Shown here one piece after another: positions 44,481 through 55,025 of a stretch of 64,000 nucleotides of DNA (the stretch's first letter is position 1; the number at the start of each line of letters is the position of its first letter). Source of the stretch: Vombatus ursinus (Eukaryota > Chordata > Mammalia > Diprotodontia > Vombatidae). The stretch spans positions 38,791,803-38,855,802 of the forward strand of contig NW_020954557.1 in assembly GCF_900497805.2 (NCBI RefSeq), given 5' to 3'. The position numbers and the translations under genes were made by a program. Below the pieces are notes generated by a model. It was not told the DNA's origin. It saw nothing but the letters and a program-made list of their open reading frames with translations, and made no database searches.

Positions 44481-45804
44481 CAGTATGCTTCTTGTTAGCA
44501 AAAATAGTGAGCCTGTCAGATTTGTACTTAATTTTTTTGGATGCTTTCTAGGCAGAATTTTGCATGATTATCCAAGAAAAATTTTGCTTGAGAGAACAAG
44601 AAACTTTAATCCCAATAAACGCTAACGCCAGCTCTTCAAACAGTTAGCATTTCGGTTGGGGGTGGGGTCACAGGGATGTTGAGATGGTAGGGGGTGAAGT
44701 CAACGCAGCAAAGAGGCTTAGTCTACAGGATGTGATAATCCTGCTCTGTTTGGAAGTCGTAAATTTTCATTTCAGCGCTGTTTGGTTTAGCAGACTGCAA
44801 TAACAGAAATAGAGATTTTATGGTACGATGGCATTATGCTTTTAGATTCTTTGGACAGACATAACTAGCTAGTAGCTGCTAGCTGAGGAGGCTAATCATC
44901 CTTTCTAAGAATTAGAATTATATTTACATCTTTAAAGTGTCTATTCTCCATTAAAATCCAATGGTAATGCCTTATTATGGCACCTCTAGTGCTGAGACCC
45001 ATAGAATAATGACCAGAGATCTTCCCTTTATAGGAAAAGAGATGTTTAGAGCTTGTAAGAACTTAAGAGAATCACAATCTAGTATTGACTGAAAGGCTAA
45101 TCATAGGGTTTATTTTAAATGATTCTGTACTTTTGATAGTGATTTGGAGGACATTTGAGAAGGCTTTTAGAAGAGCCAGTAGGAAAAATACCATTAATCT
45201 TTTTACTGTTTCCATCTCTCCTTGTATAGGGCTATAATGAAGAGCCTAAGAAAGGCACCTACATCTAGATTTCCAGAATGCCTATAAATGATATCCTCTT
45301 TTTTTCCCCTTATACTTAAAATTGAGAATTAACATGAAACAAATTAGGTATATTATACACTCTTGGCATGTTTGGGTTTGGGAAATAGGAGTGTTCTGGT
45401 TAATACACAATTCTGACTCATATATTAGGAAACTGAAATGTATTTACTTGGGGAGCAGGTCAAATGGAAATGAAGGAAGAGTTCTAGGAACTTCCAGCGG
45501 GGTCAGAGCATACAGTCTTCCAGCTCAGGGTGTGATGATACCAGGTCAAAACCCAATGGGTGATAGCTTTACGGCTCAGGTAGGGAAGAGGAGTTGTTTT
45601 TTTGGCTGGGAATTTGGCGGGCAACTTTGGCCATTGAGATGATGGTAAAATAATAGGTGATGACCATCCTAGAAGGATATAGGAGACAGATATTCTTAGA
45701 CCTAAGGATCTCTTAGGCTATATTAAAGGCTGAGAAGGCAGATTCCAGAGGACTAGGAATGGTAGAATTAGGCCAGCCAAATCCATGAAAACTAGAACAG
45801 AGTT
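44481..45804. other. Unique stretch
   Basis: 44600-44880 (TTTTCATTTCAGCGCTGTTT, AATAACAGAAATAGAGATTT) looks like conserved noncoding DNA. A 106-residue forward frame (45322-45642) has no known domain. Confidence 0.35.
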
Positions 45805-46265
45805 AACCATAGAATCACAGAATCTCAAAGTTGGAAGCGACCTCAGAAGCCAAAGCCCACCTAGAGCTGAGTAAGAATGCCCTCTACATCATAATTACCT
45901 TTGTCAGTCAACATTCAACAAGCATTTTTTAAAGTGCTTTCTATATGCCAGACGCTGTGCAAAGTGCTAGTGATAAAAAAAAAAAAGGCAAAAGAAGTCT
46001 CTGCCCTCAAGGAGCTTGAAGTCTAATGAGAGAGACAACATGAAAACAGCTTTGTACAAAGAAGATAAAGTAGGGAACCAATTTAGGAAAACAATTCTTG
46101 GTTTGAAGAATACTAACAGTGTGTGGGAACCCACAAAGCAGACCCTTCCATTTTTGATCCGTATAATTATTAGGAAGTTTTTCTTTTACATCAAGTCTAA
46201 ATTTGGTTTTTTAGAAATTCCAAAGCTGCTAGTTCTGCCAACTAGGGGTAAGCAGGATAAATTTA
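45805..46265 (-). mobile_element. CR1/L3 3' region split by an L2 fragment
   Basis: CACAGAATCTCAAAGTTGGA and AGAATGCCCTCTACATCAT lie left. GGGAACCCACAAAGCAGACC, AATTATTAGGAAGTTTTTCT and CTAGTTCTGCCAACTAGGGG lie right. These are the antisense of the CR1/L3 ORF2 end (RxxFRLDxRKNF region). Confidence 0.75.
45900..46100 (-). mobile_element. L2 3' end inserted in CR1/L3
   Basis: CAAGCATTTTTTAAAGTGCT, CCAGACGCTGTGCAAAGTGC, CTCTGCCCTCAAGGAGCTTG and CTAATGAGAGAGACAACATG. Confidence 0.85.
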
Positions 46266-46302
46266 ATTAGTCTTTGACATAATAGGCCTTCTATTTTTTG
46301 AG

Positions 46303-46360
46303 GCTCCCTCCCCTCCCCTCCCCTCTTTTCCCCTCCCCTCCTCATCCATTCCCCTCTCTG
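46303..46360. repeat. (CCCCT)n pyrimidine tract
   Basis: CTCCC/CCCCT units with a few interruptions. Confidence 0.9.
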
Positions 46361-46876
46361 TCCTTTGATTCCCACATTTTGTTTTAGGAATAGATCACTC
46401 CCTCCTTCACTTTGAAATGTTTTAAGGAGCTACTGCTACCATTACATGGTTCATTATTAAATCTGACAAGTGGCTGCAGGTTTGGGCACTGGAAAGATGC
46501 CCCCCAACAAACTTTTGAGGTCTAACTTTTGACCTCAGGTTAAAATGATAAAAGTAATTACATCCTGAGACTTGTGGAAGGTATGTGATCTCTTTCCTAG
46601 CCCAGGGTGACTGCGGCTCTTCACCAGATGGTGTAGCCACCATGAAGTTTCCCTTCCACTGAGGTACCAGCATTTAGTCCCCTACTTGTCAGCAAGTTGA
46701 TCAGCATTGTGGGGGATGGGGGAGGGGCAGAAGAAGATGCTGGGGGAATGCTGTCAACGGTGGTCCCAGCTCCAGACCTTGTGTCAGATCGTATGCTTTA
46801 TCCACCAGCACCGCTGAACTCAGGTTCGTCACCCCTATTCTAGAACATATTGTTAAGAGATGGTTAATGAAACTCT
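46361..46876. other. Unique DNA without recognised features
   Basis: No repeat or gene is recognised. Reverse frames at 46422-46958 have no family match. Confidence 0.4.
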
Positions 46877-47072
46877 TTGACAGGCAGCATGTCACACTGG
46901 ATAGAATGCGCTTGGGGTTTGAACATCTGGGTTTAAGTCCTGCTTCAGACACTTGCATCCTATATTATCCTGGGCAAGTCATGCTTGAATCTCAGTCTCC
47001 TTATTTGCAAAACAAAAGAGTTGGATTTAATGACCTCTTAAAATTCCTTCCAACTCTAAATTTTGATATGTT
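46877..47072 (+). mobile_element. Class D SINE
   Basis: GGCAGCATGTCACACTGGAT, CATCTGGGTTTAAGTCCTGC, TTCCTTCCAACTCTAAATTT. Confidence 0.85.
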
Positions 47073-47094
47073 ATGCTCACTTCTAAGTATCTGT

Positions 47095-47400
47095 ATAAGC
47101 TACTCCCATACCTGTAATGCACATGTCCCTTATTTCTGTCCTCTAGAATCCTCTGCCTTCAAGGCTCAACTTACATGATGCCTAAGACTTTTTCATTTTT
47201 TTCTAGAATGTTTTGTTTGTCTAGATCGTAGATATGTATATACATATATACATACATACATACATATATATATATGCACACACATATGTTATATTGCCAC
47301 AAGAAGAAAGTAAGCTCATTGAGTACAGGAATTTTGCCATCTTTTTATTTTTTTAACTATCTTTATAACATAGTGTGCACTTAAATGTCTATGAAGGGTT
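47095..47400 (+). mobile_element. L2 3' region with a microsatellite inside
   Basis: CTGCCTTCAAGGCTCAACTT resembles the L2 C-terminal coding stretch. AGTAAGCTCATTGAGTACAG and TAACATAGTGTGCACTTAAA are its 3' part. A TA/CATA microsatellite fills 47231-47288. Confidence 0.7.
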
Positions 47401-47499
47401 TTGTAATATCCATATTCTGTATACAGAAATGTCCAGCTGTGGAATATCTATATATTCTTTCTCATAGGAATTTAAGTCATTGTGAGTAACAGAAAGGTT

Positions 47500-47660
47500 T
47501 TTCACGGAACAACAGGATTTCTCAATTGGAAGGTATTTTTGGAGGTCGCCCAATTTAACTCTCTTCCTAATACATACAATATTGATACGATATTCTGGAT
47601 AAGTAGTCATCTAGTGTCTGCTTTAGTATCTTTAGTGATGGGGAACTTAATGGGATCCCA
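47500..47660 (-). mobile_element. CR1/L3 3' region fragment
   Basis: TTCTCAATTGGAAGGTATTT, GGATAAGTAGTCATCTAGTG and TTAGTGATGGGGAACTTAAT match the same region as the 45.8 kb element. Confidence 0.65.
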
Positions 47661-48112
47661 GTTTCTTCATCATATAAACAAGGGGGTTGGACATAGCTTT
47701 GAATTTTGCAGGATGCCTCACAATGCACCCCCCACCCCTTCCTTAACTTCTGTACTAAGTTTCTTTTGGTTCCATGTTAGCTCTTGCATTCATAAGTACA
47801 TTAGTATCTCACCGTTAGGCAAGTTCATACAAAGGGACTGAGTTACTGACAAGAATATATTTTAACGAGATCATTTTGTAACATTTCTTGCATGGAACCC
47901 AAGACAGACAGACCTGATATTGAATTTGCACAACTATAAGATGTTATGGGAGGTTCTAATATATCTCTCAGGGTATTTTGAATTGATTCCTGTTCCTCAT
48001 ACTGCTTCAAGCTTTTTTATTTAGTGTTGTTGCTCTAAGTAAGAATACTCAGCGGTGTAGTCAGTAAGTTCTCTGCTCCCTCCTTCTCCCCCCCCCCTTT
48101 TTTTTTCATTTT
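47661..48112. other. Unclassified DNA with C- and T-runs
   Basis: A CCCCCCCCC-TTTTTTTTT run lies near 48089-48106. Nothing else is recognised. Confidence 0.4.
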
Positions 48113-48431
48113 TGCACCTGGCTCAGTTGTAGTCAGCTAAGCTCAGTGTGAACAAACGAGTTGAGGCAAACAAATAGCAGAATAATAAATCCAGGTATTT
48201 ATTGCAAGCCTCAGAGACTCCTCATAGGAGATTAGAATCTTGGGAGTGTATAGCTCCTCTGGTCCTAGGCTTATGTAAATTTAATATATAGAATTCTTCA
48301 TGAATATTGATGAACTCATATAAGAGGGTTTGGGGAAAACCCATCAACCAAAAACAAGTGGCAGTCTAATTTTGTCCCAAAGAAAGAGAAAACATGAAGT
48401 GCTTTAAAAGCATGAAATGCACACCAGAACA
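48113..48431 (-). mobile_element. Probable solo LTR, fossil
   Basis: In reverse the stretch starts TGTTCTGGTGTGCATTTCAT, has a purine-poor U3-like part, an AATAAATACC poly-A signal (about 48195-48205), then a TTTGTTTGCCTCAACTCG U5-like stretch and ends GCCAGGTGCA. TG...CA ends and a signal about 90 bases from the 3' end fit an endogenous-retrovirus LTR of about 320 bp. No internal region adjoins it. Target duplication was not seen, so ends are approximate and the family is unknown. It is not recent. Confidence 0.5.
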
Positions 48432-48458
48432 GGCTGGCTGAGTCCTAGGATTCCAGAT

Positions 48459-48705
48459 TTGAAGAAAGAAAGAAAGGAAGAAAGAAAGAAAGGAAGGAAG
48501 AAAGAAAGAAAGGAAGAAAGAAAGAAAGGAAGAAAGGAAAGAAGTAAGAAAGAAAGAAAGAAAGAAAGGAAGGAAGGAAGGAAGGAAGAAAGGAAAGAAG
48601 AAAGAAAGAAAGGAAGGAAGAAAGAAAGAAAGGAAGAAAGAAGGAAAGGAAGAAAGGAAAGAAGAGAGAAAGGAAGGAAGAAACAAAGAAAGGAAGGAAG
48701 GACAA
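48459..48705 (+). repeat. Polypurine (GAAA)n/(GGAA)n tract
   Basis: About 245 bases almost wholly A and G. Long open frames on both strands (runs of KERKEE, or FLSFF in reverse) are artefacts of the tract. Confidence 0.98.
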
Positions 48706-49559
48706 AAGGCAGTCTATGTGGAATGAATTCCTACCCCTATAGCAGTAGATACCTCTCAAGTAGGACACTTGGTGGCTGTTGTACATGAATGATTTCAACT
48801 ATGTTTTTCAGAAGTGGAACAGTCAAAAAAGGGTGGGAAAAGATGGAAACCAGCCATCCTTATCCTAAAGCAAGCCTTTCCCCCAGGAGTTGGCAGTGTG
48901 AGCCTGTGTTAATTTGGAAGGATGCCTCATTCATGAAAGTATTAGGTTTTGTTTGAGGAGGAGTTGAAAAATAATTTTATCCCACATCCTATGTGACAGT
49001 CTTAGATTGAGAGAGGAAAAATTAAGCCCTTCTATTTCTGTTGTATATGGTACATTCCCTATTCAGCTGTTGATAAATATTATGGAATACCATTATGCTT
49101 TGCCGAAGTTCTAACACTTTTCCTGAAACTAGCTGATATATACACTGAAATGTAGGAGAGATAAGAGGCTATGGTGGTCCTTAAAAAAAACCTATCCTGT
49201 GAAAACATGAGAGAGGTTGACTTTTTTTTTTTGGAAGAGACAGAGTAGTTCCTCCCCATCCCCAAGAGTTCAGATTAATAATATGAGTGGCATTTTCTTT
49301 TCAAGAACTGAGACACATTCATACAAAATAAAATTAGACCAAGAATTCAGGACAATCTTGTCAGTGCCTGGGGCTTCTAATTAACGGTGAAGCAAGACAC
49401 GATTGTTACAGTACTTGGTATTCACCAGTTGGCTTTTCAAATTAGATACATCTTCAATATTAAACTCAGTCCAAATTCTTTGTGGTCCTGATAGTTAAGG
49501 TATTTTTATTTGTTTATTTATTTATTTTTGTTAAGGTATTTTTAATGCTGCCTTGTAGA
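48706..49559. other. Unique DNA without recognised features
   Basis: A (TTTA)n patch lies at 49503-49530. No gene is recognised. Confidence 0.4.
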
Positions 49560-49640
49560 TCTGGAACATACTCTCAGAGTAGAATGGGACTTCAGAGGTC
49601 ATTTAATCAACCTGTGCTCTCCTTCCCATCTCACATTGCT
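49560..49640 (-). mobile_element. Old MIR or CR1/L3-like fragment
   Basis: CAGAGTAGAATGGGACTTCA and GAGGTCATTTAATCAACC fit the reversed tail of either family. Confidence 0.45.
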
Positions 49641-50284
49641 CTGATCTTTTGTTTTCTATAGCAAACTGAGAATAAAGACAAGATCAAAGTCCTCCATGTT
49701 AGCTTCTTCCGATAGTCTTTCTCCCTTCATAACCCTGACGAGAGGTTGGAATTCCCTGTGTCTTAGAAGGGATTTACACCAGAGAACCCTGAAGAGACTA
49801 AAGAGACTGATTTCTCTTCTCTCTCCATCTTCCCAAATCCACCCCACCCCCACATTCAGGCTCAGGCCATTGATCTCCACCAATTTGAAGATATTCTCAT
49901 GATGGGCTTTGGGGCTTGCATTACACATCCAATGACAAATTGTGTGTTTTAGACTTTAAAAGAAAGTCTAACGACAAAATAATTAGAAAACCATTTCTTC
50001 TCTTTACTTTCTGCTAAGACTCATTTTCCTGGCTTCATGGCCATATTATAACATAAATCACAACCCTGATAATAGGGAAAACAGGGAAATTCTTAGGGTT
50101 TGGTAGAACAAAGTTATTGACTTGGCTCTTGGTACAGGAGCAAAATAGGTCTGGATATTCACAGATTTTAAAATGTAATTATTCATTTAAAATTTATAAA
50201 TACAACCAATGCTAAGGGTAGACATTTGGGGACCCCAAGCATGTTTCAGAAAGGGTACTCTCTTTCCCACATCAGACCTTTCCC
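49641..50284. other. Unique DNA without recognised features
   Basis: Overlapping frames on both strands (49656-49928) show no domain. Confidence 0.4.
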
Positions 50285-50460
50285 TCAGAGGTCCCTTGGA
50301 CTTAGAGTCAGAAAGACATGGGTTCAAATCCTACCTCAGGTACTTACTATGTGGCTCTGAGCAAGTCATTTGATTTGTCTTTGACTCTCTTTATGTGTAA
50401 AAAAAGGTGCTGACATCATGGCCTCTAAAGTCATTTCCAGCTATAAACTTATAGCCTCCA
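50285..50460 (+). mobile_element. Class D SINE
   Basis: GACATGGGTTCAAATCCTAC, GAGCAAGTCATTTGATTTGT, GGCCTCTAAAGTCATTTCCA. Confidence 0.85.
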
Positions 50461-50611
50461 TACAAAGTAAAGAAATTTTCTCCTGCTCAAAACCCTTTCA
50501 TATCTCCCTATTACCAAAATTAAAAATTACCAAAGAAAATCTAACCACTTTAGCCTTGAATTTAAGATCCACTTTAACTTGGCTTCAATTTGTCTTTCTA
50601 ACATTATCTCC

Positions 50612-50715
50612 CGTTATTCAATTCAACAAGTTTGTGTAGAGTGCCTACTTTGCTAGGCCCTGGAGATAACAAAAACCAAAAACAATTTTTGTCCTCTGGG
50701 AACTTAAATTTATAT
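50612..50715 (-). mobile_element. L2 3' end inserted in another L2
   Basis: GAGTGCCTACTTTGCTAGGC, CCCTGGAGATAACAAAAACC and TCCTCTGGGAACTTAAATTT are the reversed L2 3' end, opposite to its host. Confidence 0.7.
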
Positions 50716-50839
50716 ACTCGGAGCTCCATTAAAACTGAATGACTTGTTCCCTGGACATACTCTGCAGAATCTTTGTTCTTTGCTTACATTATTCTATCAA
50801 CCTGGTACCACCTTGTCTCTGAGCTTTGATTGCCTAGCC

Positions 50840-51030
50840 CAGGGGTGGGGAACCTGTAGCCTCAAGGCCACATGTAGCCTCCTAGGTCCTCGGGTATGGC
50901 ACTTTGACCGAGTCCAAGTTTTACAGAACAAATCCTTTTATTAAGGGGAAGTTTGGATTCAGTCAAAGGGCTGCACTTGAGGACCTGGAGGGCCACATGT
51001 GGCCTCCAGACCATAAGTTCCCTACCCCTG
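50840..51030. mobile_element. Palindromic hAT-like MITE in L2
   Basis: Ends CAGGGGTGGGGAACCTGTAG and, inverted, CAGGGGTAGGGAACTTATG. Same family as 19811-19986, with better-kept termini. The left flank GCCTAGCC has a central CTAG. Confidence 0.88.
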
Positions 51031-51699
51031 GAGTCCCTACACATTTATCAGGTCCAACTCAAATGTTACTTCATCCATGAAAGCGTCTTTGTTAGCTGAA
51101 ATGACCTCTTTCTCCTCTGAATTAACATAACATTTTATATCTCCCATTTTGCATTTTCACATTCTGCCTTGTATTACAAATATTTGTGTGCATGTCTTAG
51201 ACTCAGCTTCATGAAACAGGAATCATGACATCTCCTTGCTTGTATCCTCCCCAGAACCTAGCCGTGTGCTTCTTCCATAATAGGTGATCTATAAATATTT
51301 GTTGAATGATTGAATAATGTGAACAAACCATTATTTACATTTATTTAAACCATACCAACTTTTAATAGGTTTAATGGCATTTAGTAAGAAAAATAGATGG
51401 ATTCTTTAAAAGATAATTACTGTTAAAAGCAGCTTAAAAAACTGCCGATCCTGCAGCATTGATTTTAATCTATTCTCTGTTGAAGATCCGTTGTTTGGAA
51501 AAGAGAAGGTAAAAAGTACCAAGAAAATAAAGAGTCTAACTAATGTGAACTTTGATGGTAGGTGTCAGTCACCTGTAGAGCTACCAAAATCAACAATGAA
51601 AAAGACAAAGTGGCGTAAGACATAATACAAAATATCAATAAGACTGCCTTTGTTTTTTCTGTGATAAAATATGGGCCAAGCAAGTCCAGTACCATTTGG

Positions 51700-51765
51700 T
51701 TAGAACTCAGCATAGAACCTCACACATAGTAGGTACTTAATAAATGTTTATTGGCTGACTGACTA
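51700..51765 (+). mobile_element. L2 3' end
   Basis: CATAGAACCTCACACATAGT, AGGTACTTAATAAATGTTTA. Confidence 0.8.
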
Positions 51766-51885
51766 ATTCTAGGAATGGAGCAGAACTGTTTGAAAATCAG
51801 ATTAAGCGGCAATTGAAAACAAGTAAACCTTAGAAAGAAGGTATTAATACCTAGAAGTTACATTTAATTGCTATCTGTATATTTG

Positions 51886-52129
51886 GTATTGTTTTTCAGT
51901 TGTTTCAGTTGTGTCTGACTCTTTGTGACCCTATTTAGGATTTTCTTGCAAAGATACTGAAGTGGTTTGTCATTTACTTCTCCAGCTCATTTTACAGATG
52001 AGGAAACTGAGGCAAACAGTGTTAAGTGATTTTACCCAGGGTCACATAGCTAATATGTGTTTGTGGCTAGATTTGAGCACAGGTCTTCCTGACTCCAGGC
52101 CCCAGTGCTCTATCCGCCGCACCATCTAG
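51886..52129 (-). mobile_element. Class A SINE with target duplication
   Basis: TTTGTGACCCTATTTAGGAT, TTTACAGATGAGGAAACTGA, CCGCCGCACCATCTAG. TATCTGTATATTTG (51872-51885) and TATCTGTATGCTTA (52130-52143) match at 11 of 14. Confidence 0.92.
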
Positions 52130-52317
52130 TATCTGTATGCTTAATAGGTGTTATATTTCCTCAAATATTATATCAAATGTTCTTTTCTATTAATGCTAAT
52201 GTAAAAACCCTGTTAATCAGTGTTTAATAATAGTTATAGCTCATTTTAAGATACCTCTATTTTAATAGAAAAAACAAATTGATTAAATTGTGGGTTTTAT
52301 GTCATTCTTAATTCTTA

Positions 52318-52382
52318 GTGCCTCAACACTTAGCACACTGCCTTAAGTGGGCATTTTATAGATCTTTGTTGAATAAATGTGG
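52318..52382 (+). mobile_element. L2 3' end
   Basis: CAACACTTAGCACACTGCCT, TTTGTTGAATAAATGTG. Confidence 0.75.
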
Positions 52383-52394
52383 AAGAAATCTACA

Positions 52395-52481
52395 GAGATT
52401 TGTTCTGTAAAACTTGGACTCAGTCAAAGAGCTGAATCCAAGGACCTAGAAGGCCATATACGGCCTTGAGGCCCCACCCCT
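52395..52481. mobile_element. Half copy of the palindromic hAT-like MITE
   Basis: GATTTGTTCTGTAAAACTTG, GACTCAGTCAAAGAGCTGAA and GGACCTAGAAGGCCATATAC are one arm of the 19.8 and 50.8 kb elements. The terminus has a short deletion. Confidence 0.85.
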
Positions 52482-53714
52482 ATCCCAGGAGAGCTTAATC
52501 GGTCCATCCTCCACAGTCCAAAATTCCACCATTCACATGGTGATAGCCACCAGAATTACAGATGTGATGCTTAGCAGAAAATAAATAGTAACCAAATTGT
52601 AGGGGACATGTCTTGTAAATCCAAGCTTATTTTAAGTAATAGCAGGGTAATACTGTACAAGGCATTGCGGAGGAGAAAGTAGGCTGGTTATATGCAGAGA
52701 ATGGCAGACAGCCTGGGTGCTACAGTAAAACCTGAGTTACTAGGAGACTAAGAGGAAGAAAGACCTTCAGCGTGCTCAGCAGATCTTCTTTGGAGTTTAT
52801 TAATTAATAAGACAAAATGGGCAAGGATCCAATAAGATGAGAAGCTGTGAAGAAGTTATAACTTCTGTCAGTGGAGGAAGAATCTACACAATGAAATCAC
52901 AGATATTTTTAAAAGTTATTTGTGCCTCAGGTTTACAATATGGAAAAGTTTAGAGATTGTTCTAGAAAACATCTAGGTATTTTTCCTTCTGCAAAATTAG
53001 ATCCATTACTATGTCCCGTGATGCAAAAGATTAGAGTAGACTGAATTAATAGAATTCTCCTGGCATGAAAAATAACACTAACTCTTTTAGGTTGTTAGGG
53101 TACAACATGATCTTATAAGAATTTTACGTGGTTATAGTTTTCAAACAACTAATTGCAAAAGTTTAATTACAAAAACATAGACTGGCTTCCACATTTATTG
53201 TGAGCATAATTGCATATGAGCCCATAGCCCACAAAGCTGTTATGCTAATATAGATTTGATTATATTATTTTCTTTTCCTTCTCTGCTCACACAGCCAAAT
53301 CATGCTGGTTTGTTGTCTCATTATACTGTGCTCATATGACAGGAGGTACATTGAATAGACATGTATCAGGAAAGAGAAGAAGGTGGACTTTTCATGGTGG
53401 GTGGAGATGGATACACAAGCCAATATCGTAATGAGATGAATTCATACTGACTATATTGTTACCTCTTTCCAAGATAAAGGAGAGAGCACCTGGCACCTAC
53501 AAAAAGGGCAGAGCTAAAGCATAGAGGTAGCAGCTCTGTGAGAACCATAGAGAGAATAGTAATTTCCTATTGAATAAGCACTGGTATTGGAAAGAGTGCA
53601 CAACTATCAGAGAAAAAATGAGATTATTAGTACCTAGGACCTTTTTAAAAAAGAGTCAGGCAATGGGTCAGACCTCTATGAGTTAAAATTCAGTCTCTGA
53701 TTAGAACCCTTAAA
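52482..53714. other. Unique stretch
   Basis: 53190-53350 holds octamer-like TTGCATATG and ATGCTAATA words and looks like conserved noncoding DNA. No gene is recognised. Confidence 0.35.
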
Positions 53715-54440
53715 TTTTAATAATATTTTATTTTTTCCAATTCCATGTAAAGACAGTTTTTGACATTCATTTTTTGAAAGATTTTGAGTTCCAAATTTTT
53801 CTTGCTCCCTCCCTCCCCTCCCCCTGCCCAAGACAACATGCAATCTGATATGGATTAGACATGTACAGTTATGTTAAACATATTTCCACTTCAGTCATAT
53901 TGTGAAAGAAGAATCAGAACAAAAGGAAAAAACAAAAACAAAAAAATCCAAGAAGTGAAAATAGTATGCTTCCATCTGCATTCAGACTCCATAGTTCTTT
54001 CTCTGGACAGGGATAGCATTTTCCATCATGAGATTTTGGAATTGTCTTGGATCATTGTATTGCTGAGAAGAGCTAAATTAATCATAGTTGATCATTGCAC
54101 AATGTTACTGTTACTCTGTACAATGTTTTCCTGGTTTTGTTCACTTCACTCAGCATTAGGTCGTGTAAGTCTTTCCAGGTTTTTCTGAAATCCGCCTGCT
54201 CATCATTTCTTATAGCTCAATAGTATTCCATTACATTCATCTACCACAACTTATTCCCCAATTGATGGACATTCCTTCCATTTCCAATTCTTTGCTACCA
54301 CAAAAAGAGATGCTATAAATATGTTTGTACATGTAGGTCCTTTTCCCTTTTTTATGATCTCTTTGGGATACAGACCTAGAAGTGGTATTACTGAATCAAA
54401 GCATATGCACAGTCTTGATTGCCCTTTGGGCATAAGACCG
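53715..54440 (-). mobile_element. L1 3' end (ORF2 C-terminus and 3' UTR)
   Basis: The T-rich left end is the old A-tail. AGTATTCCATTACATTCATC, CCCCAATTGATGGACATTCC and TGATCTCTTTGGGATACAGA follow. In reverse a frame reads IPLLGLYPKEI and TCTNIFIASLFVVAKNWK, matching the L1 ORF2 C-terminus (IPLLGIYPKDY, CTRMFIAALFTIAKTWN in human). 5'-truncated. Confidence 0.95.
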
Positions 54441-54444
54441 CTTA

Positions 54445-55025
54445 AAAATTTTAAAAGGCATACTCTTTTAAAAATTAAATTTATTTTTTTTTCAATTAAC
54501 AAAAATCTTTTTTTCTCCCTCCCAGGTCCACTCCCTTTCCCAATAGAAAAAAGATAAAGCACTTGTAATAAATGTATATAGTAAAATGAAAAAAATAATC
54601 CTAGATTGGCTACGTCCAACAAATAGTCATCTTATTCAGCACCATCCCCTCTTTGTCAGATGGGTAGCATGCTTCATCAACAATGCTCTGGAATCATGGT
54701 TGGTTATTTTGAAGATTAGAGTTCTCAAGTCTTTTAAAGGTGTTTGTCTTTACAATATTATTGCATTGTATAAATTGTTCTCCTAGTTTTGCTCACTTTA
54801 CTCTGTATCATTTCATTATAAGTCTTCCTAGGTTTCTCTGAAATCATCCATTTCCTAATTTCTTCTGAGGAAAATATATTCACATACCACTCAGCTATTC
54901 TCCAATTGCTGGGCATTCCACCCCCCTTACCCTGCCCCCCCCCCCAGTTTCCAGCTGTTTGCCACTACAAAAAGAGCTACTATAAATATTTTTGTATGTA
55001 TGAGTCCAGTATCTTATTGTCTTTT
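54445..55025 (-). mobile_element. Older L1 3' end, tandem to the first
   Basis: ATTAAATTTATTTTTTTTTC (A-tail side), GTTCTCCTAGTTTTGCTCAC, TCTCCAATTGCTGGGCATTC, CCACTACAAAAAGAGCTACT. The 3' UTR differs from the neighbour, so it is another subfamily. Confidence 0.88.

Larger units (their letters stand above)
50470..51330 (+). mobile_element. L2 LINE 3' third, interrupted twice
   Basis: TCCTGCTCAAAACCCTTTCA, TTGTCTTTCTAACATTATCT, TGTTCCCTGGACATACTCTG, GGTCCAACTCAAATGTTACT, CTGCCTTGTATTACAAATAT, TTGCTTGTATCCTCCCCAGA and AAATATTTGTTGAATGATTG follow L2 in order to its 3' end. It is the longest L2 copy in the window. Confidence 0.88.

Noticed and set aside
48417-48798. Three open frames of 106 to 123 codons over the polypurine tract
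   Set aside because: Their translation is pure simple sequence (KERKEE or FLSFF runs). The tract has no stops by composition, not by selection.
54251-54622. 123-codon reverse frame as a host gene
   Set aside because: It spans two L1 3' ends. The recognisable part is the L1 ORF2 C-terminus, so it is a LINE remnant.
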